Positions 1 to 4,843 of a stretch of 7,689 bases of DNA are shown one piece after another (position 1 is the stretch's first letter; each line of letters opens with the position of its first letter). The notes beneath the pieces were generated by a model. That model saw nothing but the letters and a program-made list of their open reading frames with translations. It made no database searches and had not been told where the DNA came from. The stretch is taken from assembly GCA_018896835.1 (NCBI GenBank), contig JAHILS010000039.1, positions 1-7,689 of the forward strand, written 5' to 3'. This stretch comes from Patescibacteria group bacterium. Its GTDB lineage: Bacteria; Patescibacteriota; Patescibacteriia; UBA9934. The position numbers and the translations under genes are program-made.

Positions 1-254
1 ATCTGTCCCATGTTGGCTTGGGAAAATCCAAAGCTCTTGGGAAGATTATTTAAAATTTGATCAATATTTTTTGAAATCGAGTTAACGTCAACCTGCATCT
101 TTGCCAGCACGGCTTGGATAATTCCGTCTTCTTGATTAACGAGGCTGGCTAAAAGGTGAATTGGGTCAACTGCCTGTTGTCCGTTTTCATTAGCAAGCAT
201 CTGCGCAATTTGAATTGCTTCTTGGGACTTGGAAGTAAAATTATTTGGAATCAT
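1..254 (-). CDS. clpB: ATP-dependent disaggregase ClpB, N-terminal fragment (runs off left edge)
   Basis: Reading the minus strand from the ATG at 252-254 gives 84 residues with no stop before the edge, beginning MIPNNFTSKSQEAIQIAQML and continuing with the DPIHLLASLV stretch. This is the first Clp_N repeat of ClpB (Hsp100), the AAA+ chaperone that works with DnaK to pull proteins out of aggregates in the cytoplasm. Only part of the N-terminal substrate-binding domain is present; both ATPase modules and the middle coiled coil lie outside the window. The start is supported by the family-typical MxPxxFT opening and by the promoter and CIRCE element just upstream. There is no Shine-Dalgarno sequence before the ATG. 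ClpA or ClpC is the alternative, but the opening residues and the FSQANMGQ segment fit ClpB better. The CIRCE element implies heat-shock regulation by HrcA. Confidence 0.9.
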   Translation of the reverse strand, partial: MIPNNFTSKSQEAIQIAQMLANENGQQAVDPIHLLASLVNQEDGIIQAVLAKMQVDVNSISKNIDQILNNLPKSFGFSQANMGQ

Positions 255-267
255 ATTATTGATCTAA

Positions 268-294
268 TTAGCACTCACAAGTATAGAGTGCCAA
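268..294 (-). promoter_or_regulatory. CIRCE operator (HrcA binding site) of clpB
   Basis: On the plus strand TTAGCACTC (268-276) is followed by nine bases and then GAGTGCCAA (286-294). The CIRCE consensus is TTAGCACTC-N9-GAGTGCTAA, so 17 of 18 arm positions match and the spacer length is exact. The element covers the clpB -10 box and the likely transcription start, where bound HrcA would block initiation until heat stress titrates the GroE system. It lies 13 bases upstream of the clpB start codon. It is also 47 bases from the divergent -35 at 341, so effects on the plus-strand gene are possible but less direct. Confidence 0.93.
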
Positions 295-308
295 TTTTGA
301 AAAGTCAA
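280..308 (-). promoter_or_regulatory. sigma70-type promoter of clpB
   Basis: Read on the minus strand, a TTGACT -35 box (plus 303-308) is separated by exactly 17 bases from a TATACT -10 box (plus 280-285). Each box differs from the vegetative consensus at one position. The predicted start falls roughly 20 bases ahead of the clpB ATG, giving a very short leader without a Shine-Dalgarno sequence. The -10 box is embedded in the CIRCE spacer, which is the usual arrangement for HrcA repression. Confidence 0.8.
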
Positions 309-340
309 GATTTATTCTCTTGTAGCTTAGTTCTTGTGTG

Positions 341-369
341 TTGTGAGGAACGTGATTTTAGCGTAAAAT
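341..369 (+). promoter_or_regulatory. probable promoter of the membrane-protein/glycosyltransferase/gltX run
   Basis: TTGTGA (341-346), 17 bases, then TAAAAT (364-369). The hexamers match the vegetative consensus at 4 and 5 of 6 positions and the spacing is optimal. The start codon at 379 lies only 9 bases past the -10 box, so transcription should begin at or within about 3 bases of the ATG, predicting a leaderless or nearly leaderless message. No other good -10 box is visible between clpB and this gene. Confidence 0.5.
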
Positions 370-378
370 AAAGCTATT

Positions 379-792
379 ATGACAATAAAGAAAGCGTTTC
401 TTATTATTGGTATCGTTCTGGCATTTCATGCACTTGGTTTGATATTTAATCTTTATGAAGTTTTTGGTTGGTATGACATCCCCATGCATCTTGGTGGGGG
501 ATTGGCTATGGGGGCGCTGGGGTTGGCAATTTGGAACGAAGGCGTTGAGGAAGTTAAATTTAAAGGTTGGTTTCAAAAGCATTTGAAGTGGTGGCTAGTT
601 CCATTTATTGTTATCGGTTTTGTTTCGCTTATTGGTATTTTGTGGGAATTGCATGAATTTGTTTTAGATCAAGTTTTTCCACCAGTGTCTGAGATTTTAG
701 CGCGACAGCCAGATATGACTGATACGATGGCAGATTTTACCAATGACTTAATCGGAGGCACAGCCTCGTTAATTTTCTTCTGGAAGCGATGA
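379..792 (+). CDS. small multi-pass membrane protein, YjdF/DUF2238-like
   Basis: This 137-residue protein has about four hydrophobic segments (roughly residues 5-26, 36-51, 71-88 and 121-134). Conserved-looking polar residues sit at the segment ends: WYDIPMHLGGG at 31-41, WELHEF at 89-94, and DTMADFTNDLIGG at 115-127. The pattern of a D..xH motif, a mid-protein E..E pair and a late D(T)xxDxxxNxxG motif recalls the YjdF/DUF2238 family of integral membrane proteins, whose function is unknown to me. Acidic and histidine residues at membrane borders could bind metal or ions, but that is conjecture. It is the first gene of a plus-strand run, and its stop overlaps the next start by 4 bases (ATGA at 789-792), suggesting translational coupling to the glycosyltransferase. 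No Shine-Dalgarno sequence precedes the ATG; the upstream -10 box suggests a leaderless message. Confidence 0.75.
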   Translation: MTIKKAFLIIGIVLAFHALGLIFNLYEVFGWYDIPMHLGGGLAMGALGLAIWNEGVEEVKFKGWFQKHLKWWLVPFIVIGFVSLIGILWELHEFVLDQVFPPVSEILARQPDMTDTMADFTNDLIGGTASLIFFWKR

Positions 793-1604
793 CTATGAAC
801 CACGAGCTTTTCGGAATTAGTATTGATGATATTAGTGAAAATGAGCTCGATTCAACTCTTAATGCTTTTTTAAATGGAGATGAAACGCGCACTATTGCCA
901 CACCAAACCCTGAGATGATTCTTGATGCATTATCTGACGATGATTTAAAATCTGCGCTTTTAAATTCTGATCTATGTCTACCCGATGGCGTTGCATTGCG
1001 TTTTGCAGTTTCCGCCATGGCAGATGCAAGACTTAAGAATCGGCACACTGGAGTTGATACATTGCAATCGCTTTCACAAATTTGCGCCAGGTCTAATAAG
1101 AAGATTTTATTTTTTGGGGCCGAGCCTGGCGTTTTGTGTAGTGCCAAGAAAAAGATGCAAGAGAAAATCAACGTGGAAATAGATGTGCTAGACCCAGGGA
1201 TGATTGATCTCAAAGGTCAACAGGTCGTTATTGATAATAGCGTGTTGCGAAGAATCCATGATTTAAAACCAGACGTTATCGCCCTAGCGTTGTCGCATAA
1301 GAAACAATTAATCTTTATGTCACAATTTAGGTGCGAATTTCCAAGCGTTAAGATTATGATCGGGATTGGTGGCGCGCTAGATATGATTGCGCTAAAGCGT
1401 AAACGTGCCCCAAGGTTCATGAGAAGAACTGGGCTTGAGTGGCTATGGCGCGTATTGATCGAACCTTCTAGGATTGGTAGGATTATAAATGCAAGCATTG
1501 TATTCCCGTGCCGTGTAATTACAGAGACTATTCAAAAGAAATGTTTATTAAGAGCATTAAAATCAACAATACCAGAAATATTTAAACAATTACTAGGTAA
1601 ATAA
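789..1604 (+). CDS. WecG/TagA/CpsF-family (GT26) glycosyltransferase
   Basis: The 271-residue product has the landmarks of the WecG/TarA/CpsF family, which transfers N-acetylmannosamine or a related sugar from a UDP-sugar to a lipid-linked acceptor at the inner membrane face during wall-polymer or exopolysaccharide assembly. Visible motifs are TPNPE (38-42), PDG (65-67, with Asp66 aligning with the proposed catalytic Asp of TagA), HTGVD (86-90), IGIGGALD (191-198), KRAP (205-208), GLEW (215-218) and EPSR (225-228). The basic, amphipathic tail from about residue 229 fits the membrane-targeting appendage of this family. The usual GxPKQE segment is altered to SHKKQL (169-174). The first ATG (789) overlaps the upstream stop. 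A second in-frame ATG at 795 has GGAAG 8 bases upstream and may be the real start, shortening the protein by 2 residues. The acceptor and sugar cannot be read from sequence. Confidence 0.88.
   Translation: MTMNHELFGISIDDISENELDSTLNAFLNGDETRTIATPNPEMILDALSDDDLKSALLNSDLCLPDGVALRFAVSAMADARLKNRHTGVDTLQSLSQICARSNKKILFFGAEPGVLCSAKKKMQEKINVEIDVLDPGMIDLKGQQVVIDNSVLRRIHDLKPDVIALALSHKKQLIFMSQFRCEFPSVKIMIGIGGALDMIALKRKRAPRFMRRTGLEWLWRVLIEPSRIGRIINASIVFPCRVITETIQKKCLLRALKSTIPEIFKQLLGK
1595..1598 (+). promoter_or_regulatory. weak ribosome binding site of gltX
   Basis: AGGT ends 7 bases before the gltX ATG, inside the end of the glycosyltransferase gene. It is one of only two Shine-Dalgarno-like sites visible in the window (the other is GGAAG at 782-786). 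Both precede internal genes of the plus-strand run rather than promoter-proximal genes. Confidence 0.4.
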
Positions 1605-1605
1605 T

Positions 1606-3069
1606 ATGAAGCCAGCGAGAACACGTTTAGCACCAAGTCCAACCGGATACATGCACATCGGCACATTGCACACTGCACTTTTTGACTACTTTTTAGCCCG
1701 TCAAACCGGTGGTCAGTTTATAATTCGAATTGAGGACACTGATCAAGCTCGGCTCGTGGAAGGTGCATTGGAAAATTTATTAAAAACATTGAAAAGCTTA
1801 GGGATTGAGCATGATGAAGGACCAATATTGCAGGCAGATGGAAGTGTTGCCGAGCAAGGAGATCGTGGACCATATGTGCAATCAAAAAGACTTGATATTT
1901 ATAAAAAGTATGTTGATCAGCTTGTAGAGCAAGGTGATGCTTATCACTGCTTTTGTTCAAAGGAACGATTGGATGTTATGCGTGAACAGCAACGGGCAAC
2001 AAAGCAAACACCAAAGTATGATCGACACTGCCTAAGTTTAAGTAAGGATGAAATAAACAAACGGCTTGAGGCTGGCGAACCACATGTGATTCGTATGAAG
2101 ATCCCTGAGGGTATTACGGAATTTGAAGACGCGGTTCGGGGAAGTGTTAAGTTTAATAATTCTGACGTTGACGATCAGGTCATTCTAAAATCAGACGGAT
2201 TTCCAACTTACCATTTAGCAGTTGTGGTTGATGATGCTCTGATGAACATTACTCATATTTTTAGAGGAGAAGAATGGCTCTCTTCAACACCAAAACAAAT
2301 TCTACTTTTTAAAATGCTTGGATTGGAAGCGCCAACTTTTGCTCACTTGCCGTTACTCTTAAATCCAGACAAAACAAAGTTGTCTAAGCGTCAGGGTGAC
2401 GTGGCGGTTGAGGATTACTTAAAAAAAGGATATCTACCAGAAGCTTTGCTAAACTTTATTGGCACGTTGGGATTCAATCCAACCGGAGACAGAGAAATTT
2501 ATTCTCTTCAAGAATTAATAGAGATGTTTAACCTAGGTAAGGTTAAGAAAAGTGGAGCGGTAATGAATTTAGAAAAACTAGATTGGATGAACAATCATTA
2601 CATCATGCAGCTTGAAATTGACGAGCTGATAGAGCGTGCGCGTCCTTTTGTAAGCATCAATCTTGATGACGCAATGATCAATCGTGCTTTGATTATACAG
2701 CGCGCTCGAATTAATCATCTTGACCAACTACAACAAAGTTTGGAGGCCTATGTTACAGAATTTGCATACAATCCAGAGCTTCTGGTGTGGAAAAAATCAG
2801 ACAAACAAGACGCTAAAATTCAACTTGAAAATCTAAAACAGTTTGTTTTACAGCTTGAAGATGCATTGTTTGTTAATGTTGAGTCTGTTGAAAGGGAAGT
2901 GCGAGCATATATTACTTCAAATAATCTTGACAATGGCAGTGTACTTTGGCCATTGCGCGTTGCGCTTTCTGGACAAGAAAAGTCTTCATCACCATTTGAG
3001 CTTTTATGGGTTTTTGGAAAAGAAAAGGGAATTGAAAAAATAGAAACAGCTATTGGAATGCTGGGATAG
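1606..3069 (+). CDS. gltX: glutamyl-tRNA synthetase (class I)
   Basis: The 487-residue protein charges tRNA-Glu with glutamate using ATP in the cytoplasm; in bacteria lacking GlnRS it also mischarges tRNA-Gln for later amidation. The HIGH-type signature is LAPSPTGYMHIGTLHTAL (8-25), followed by RIEDTD (41-46), RGEEWLSSTPKQ (220-231) and the KMSKS equivalent KLSKR (258-262). Cys115, Cys117 and Cys142 are placed like the zinc-site cysteines of zinc-containing GluRS, and Tyr138 sits near the position of a further ligand. Length is normal for the family and the C-terminal helical anticodon-binding region is present. Between EGP (71-73) and GPY (88-90) the loop is longer than in typical GluRS. The ATG lies one base after the preceding stop, so cotranscription with the glycosyltransferase is likely. 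Non-discriminating versus discriminating specificity cannot be decided here. Confidence 0.96.
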   Translation: MKPARTRLAPSPTGYMHIGTLHTALFDYFLARQTGGQFIIRIEDTDQARLVEGALENLLKTLKSLGIEHDEGPILQADGSVAEQGDRGPYVQSKRLDIYKKYVDQLVEQGDAYHCFCSKERLDVMREQQRATKQTPKYDRHCLSLSKDEINKRLEAGEPHVIRMKIPEGITEFEDAVRGSVKFNNSDVDDQVILKSDGFPTYHLAVVVDDALMNITHIFRGEEWLSSTPKQILLFKMLGLEAPTFAHLPLLLNPDKTKLSKRQGDVAVEDYLKKGYLPEALLNFIGTLGFNPTGDREIYSLQELIEMFNLGKVKKSGAVMNLEKLDWMNNHYIMQLEIDELIERARPFVSINLDDAMINRALIIQRARINHLDQLQQSLEAYVTEFAYNPELLVWKKSDKQDAKIQLENLKQFVLQLEDALFVNVESVEREVRAYITSNNLDNGSVLWPLRVALSGQEKSSSPFELLWVFGKEKGIEKIETAIGMLG

Positions 3070-3076
3070 GTTTTTT
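3050..3076 (+). terminator. possible weak intrinsic terminator at the end of gltX
   Basis: CTATT (3050-3054) can pair with GATAG (3065-3069, one G-U pair), leaving a 10-base loop, and six T residues follow at 3071-3076. The 3' arm contains the gltX stop codon. The stem is short and AU-rich, so at most this would be a partial terminator between gltX and the separately promoted peptidase gene. Confidence 0.25.
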
Positions 3077-3077
3077 C

Positions 3078-3086
3078 TGATATAAT
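3078..3086 (+). promoter_or_regulatory. extended -10 promoter of the M23 peptidase gene
   Basis: TGATATAAT (3078-3086) is a perfect extended -10 element (TGn followed by TATAAT). No convincing -35 box lies 16-18 bases upstream, which is normal for extended -10 promoters. The ATG at 3094 is 7 bases past the box, so the predicted +1 is the A of the start codon or the base before it: a leaderless message. The 24-base gap after gltX carries no Shine-Dalgarno sequence. Confidence 0.65.
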
Positions 3087-3093
3087 TATATTA

Positions 3094-4281
3094 ATGACGC
3101 TAATAAAACGCCTAACAGCGATTGTCCTTACGCTTTCAACCGTTCTAAGTTTATCGGGGGCTAATTTAGTCTTTGCGCAAGATCAAGATATAAAAGATCT
3201 TCAAGATGAAATTAGTGTTCGCAAATCGCAGATTGACCAAATAAGTATCAAGGTTGATGAGTACAGGAAAAAGGTAAATGAGTATGCTTCGCAGTCGTCG
3301 AGTCTGGAAAATGACATAGCCATGCTTGAAAACGAAACTGCACTTACAGATTTAGACATCCAGTCAACTCAAATAGAAATTGAATCACAGGAATTGCAGA
3401 TTCAGGTTTTGCAAGAATCAATTAAAGAAAATAGCGAAAGGATTTTATTGCAAAAACAAATGCTTAGCGAGATGATTGTTGAGCTTGATAAAAATGATGG
3501 GGCTAGTTTAATTGAAATAATTTTTAGTTCAAAAAATGTAAATGATTTATTTTCAGAAATTGAATATTTGGAAACAATGAATGCTGACCTTTCTGACGCT
3601 GTCAATCAAACAAAGGAAACAAGGGAAAAACTCGTTAGTGACGAAGCGGAACAGATTACGCGTCTTGATGATTTAGTTGATCTCCAAGAGGATTTAAAGG
3701 TAAAGATGACAGTGCTTGAATCGCAGATGAAAGATAAAGATACTCTCTTGGAATATGCACAGCTTTCGGAAAATCAATACAAGGTAATGCTCAGTCAGAC
3801 CCGACAAGAAGAGCAATACGTCACTCAACAGATTTCTGCGATCCAAGCAAAGATGGATCAGTTGCTTGTATCAAGTGATGACTATGGTCAAGAAACATAT
3901 TTCACTTGGCCGATGCGCGGAGTGATAACAGCTACATTCCATGACCCAACCTATCCGTTTAGAAATCTAGGAGAACATACTGGCTTGGATATTGCTACCT
4001 CTGCCGGAACTCCAATTGTGGCCGCTGCCCCTGGTTATGTCGCTTGGGCAAAGTATGGAAATTCATACGGTAATTACGTGATGGTTATCCATGCGAACGG
4101 TTACGCAACGCTCTATGCGCATATGAGTAGTACAGCGGTGGTAGCTGATCAATATGTTGCTAGGGGAGACGTACTTGGTTATGAAGGCACAACTGGATTT
4201 TCAACTGGACCTCATCTTCATTTTGAAGTTCGACTAAATGGAATACCAGTTGATCCTCAGCAATATTTACCAAGCTACTAA
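3094..4281 (+). CDS. secreted coiled-coil M23 metallopeptidase (EnvC/PcsB-like murein hydrolase or activator)
   Basis: The 395-residue protein opens with a basic start and hydrophobic stretch ending in LVFAQ, a signal peptide probably cleaved after about residue 28. Residues 30-265 are Glu/Gln/Lys-rich heptad-like sequence predicted to form a long coiled-coil hairpin, interrupted near 136-165 by SLIEIIFSSKNVNDLF, like the break seen in EnvC and PcsB. The C-terminal M23/LytM domain (about 280-391) keeps all metal and catalytic residues: HTGLD (His295, Asp299), YAHM (His343) and HLHFE (His374, His376). It should therefore be able to cut peptidoglycan cross-bridges, unlike EnvC, whose LytM site is degenerate. 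EnvC/PcsB relatives act at the septum under FtsEX control; no ftsEX is visible here. Its own extended -10 promoter and a downstream terminator indicate an independent transcript. It faces ftsQ across the convergent gap, a plausible link to division. Confidence 0.93.
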   Translation: MTLIKRLTAIVLTLSTVLSLSGANLVFAQDQDIKDLQDEISVRKSQIDQISIKVDEYRKKVNEYASQSSSLENDIAMLENETALTDLDIQSTQIEIESQELQIQVLQESIKENSERILLQKQMLSEMIVELDKNDGASLIEIIFSSKNVNDLFSEIEYLETMNADLSDAVNQTKETREKLVSDEAEQITRLDDLVDLQEDLKVKMTVLESQMKDKDTLLEYAQLSENQYKVMLSQTRQEEQYVTQQISAIQAKMDQLLVSSDDYGQETYFTWPMRGVITATFHDPTYPFRNLGEHTGLDIATSAGTPIVAAAPGYVAWAKYGNSYGNYVMVIHANGYATLYAHMSSTAVVADQYVARGDVLGYEGTTGFSTGPHLHFEVRLNGIPVDPQQYLPSY

Positions 4282-4302
4282 TAATGGTCGGGGATTTTGG
4301 CG

Positions 4303-4314
4303 TTTTACGACACA
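4303..4314 (+). repeat. left arm of 12-bp perfect inverted repeat
   Basis: TTTTACGACACA here is the exact reverse complement of TGTGTCGTAAAA at 4825-4836. The arms enclose 510 bases of noncoding DNA, starting 22 bases after the peptidase stop and ending 8 bases before the ftsQ stop. The flanking bases (GGCG on the left, TTCA on the right) are not a target-site duplication, so a transposon origin is not supported by the ends. Confidence 0.75.
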
Positions 4315-4329
4315 GGCGAAAGTGCAGGC

Positions 4330-4354
4330 ACCCACTCAAGAGAGAGGGTTTTTT
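4330..4354 (+). terminator. intrinsic terminator of the M23 peptidase gene
   Basis: ACCC (4330-4333) pairs with GGGT (4346-4349), and CTC (4335-4337) pairs with GAG (4342-4344), around an A-A mismatch and an AAGA tetraloop. The run TTTTTT (4349-4354) follows immediately. Position and orientation, 49 bases after the peptidase stop, fit rho-independent termination of that gene. There is no T-run on the other strand, so it should not stop minus-strand transcription. Confidence 0.75.
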
Positions 4355-4556
4355 AAAATACAAATATATATTCTTTGCTTCAAAATAAAAATAAATCTGT
4401 TTTGACCAAGTGATAAAATATAACATTATATATTTTATAATAATAAGTATAAGTAGGTATAGCTTTTTAAAATGTCAATTTTCATATCTAACCTGTAAAA
4501 TATAAAACTGAAAATATAACCTAGACGTACCCGAATACCAAGCTGAAAATGGTGTG

Positions 4557-4584
4557 GTGTCGTATAAGATATAATGTACGACGC
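4557..4584. repeat. 28-bp imperfect dyad with dif-like 11-6-11 geometry
   Basis: Arms GTGTCGTATAA (4557-4567) and ATGTACGACGC (4574-4584) flank the 6 bases GATATA. The right arm read in reverse complement matches the left at 8 of 11 positions, and the inner GTCGTA/TACGAC match is perfect. Total length and arm spacing are those of bacterial dif sites recognised by XerC/XerD, and the left arm ends in ATAA as many XerC arms do. However, the right arm lacks the usual TTATGT start. As RNA it could instead form a 6-bp hairpin with a 12-base loop. Its left arm shares GTGTCGTA with the inverted repeat at the edges of the gap. Confidence 0.4.
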
Positions 4585-4803
4585 TTGTACTTATATCCAA
4601 CCATATCACCCATCAAGTACTTTTTGTTCTAAAATTAGGTGATGATCAAGCTGTGTTTTTTATATATCTTTCATGTTGTCTACTATGCAACTTGGGTGTA
4701 AAAATTTATTTTCAAGATTCCAAGGTTTGCTGCATGTATAAATAAAAAAAAATCAGCAGGCGTACACAAAGTTCCTCACCTTTTTTCTCTTACCCTATCC
4801 CCT

Positions 4804-4825
4804 AAGCTCGGCCGAGTTTTATTTT
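4804..4825 (+). terminator. plus-strand intrinsic terminator without an assigned gene
   Basis: AAGCTC (4804-4809) pairs with GAGTTT (4814-4819, one G-U pair) across a GGCC tetraloop, followed by a T-rich tail through 4825. It works only for plus-strand transcription: read on the minus strand, the hairpin is followed by AGCTTAGGGG, with no T-run. No plus-strand gene ends here, and the peptidase gene already has a terminator about 450 bases earlier. It is therefore either a backup that protects ftsQ from antisense transcription or the end of an unannotated RNA. Confidence 0.5.
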
Positions 4826-4836
4826 GTGTCGTAAAA
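4825..4836 (-). repeat. right arm of 12-bp perfect inverted repeat
   Basis: TGTGTCGTAAAA on the plus strand is the exact partner of the arm at 4303-4314. It lies between the T-tail of the plus-strand terminator and the ftsQ stop codon. GTGTCGTA also appears at 4557-4564, so the core occurs three times in the gap; I did not notice it elsewhere in the window. Confidence 0.75.
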
Positions 4837-4843
4837 TTCAGAA

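Larger units (their letters stand above)
4282..4843. other. 562-base AT-rich convergent intergenic region with inverted repeat, dyad and two plus-strand terminators
   Basis: No convincing coding sequence is present between the M23 peptidase gene and the end of ftsQ. The first about 50 and last about 50 bases are richer in G+C, and the middle (about 4355-4760) is very AT-rich. The gap holds a plus-strand intrinsic terminator (4330-4354), a 12-bp inverted repeat at its two ends, a central dyad (4557-4584), a hairpin-forming pair GTACTT (4587-4592) and AAGTAC (4615-4620) followed by TTTTT, and a second plus-strand terminator (4804-4825). TTGACC at 4402-4407 with TATATA at 4427-4432 (19-base spacing) is a weak possible plus-strand promoter. 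I recognised no tRNA, tmRNA, RNase P, SRP or 6S RNA signature on either strand. A plus-strand noncoding RNA from about 4440 to 4825 is possible but unproven. Confidence 0.6.

Noticed and set aside
156..371. Plus-strand open frame of 71 codons
   Set aside because: It is antisense to clpB and runs across the CIRCE element and both divergent promoters. It has no family resemblance.
737..1213. Minus-strand open frame of 158 codons inside the glycosyltransferase gene
   Set aside because: It is antisense to a gene with clear family motifs, its own translation has no recognisable domain, and no start signal is evident.
4160..4426. Minus-strand open frame of 88 codons spanning the end of the peptidase gene and the gap
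   Set aside because: Part is antisense to the conserved M23 catalytic region and the rest is low-complexity AT-rich sequence crossing a terminator. It is not convincing as a gene.
4570..4575. TATAAT inside the dyad as a plus-strand -10 box
   Set aside because: The hexamer is perfect, but there is no -35 match at 16-18 bases and no TG extension. In such AT-rich DNA the hexamer alone is weak evidence.
4734..4760. Minus-strand terminator for ftsQ at the long T-run (plus-strand A-run 4743-4751)
   Set aside because: The T-run is strong, but the sequence just before it on the minus strand forms no stem better than about 4 bp, so an intrinsic terminator cannot be supported.
4355..4800. tmRNA, RNase P RNA, SRP RNA, 6S RNA or tRNA in the gap
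   Set aside because: I looked on both strands for tmRNA ends, the RNase P conserved core, the SRP GGAA-loop helix and tRNA T-arm GTTCGA sequences, and found none. A covariance-model search would be needed to exclude divergent forms.
4303..4836. Insertion sequence or MITE defined by the inverted repeat
   Set aside because: There is no transposase, no target-site duplication (GGCG versus TTCA outside the arms) and no second copy in the window. It is kept only as one hypothesis.
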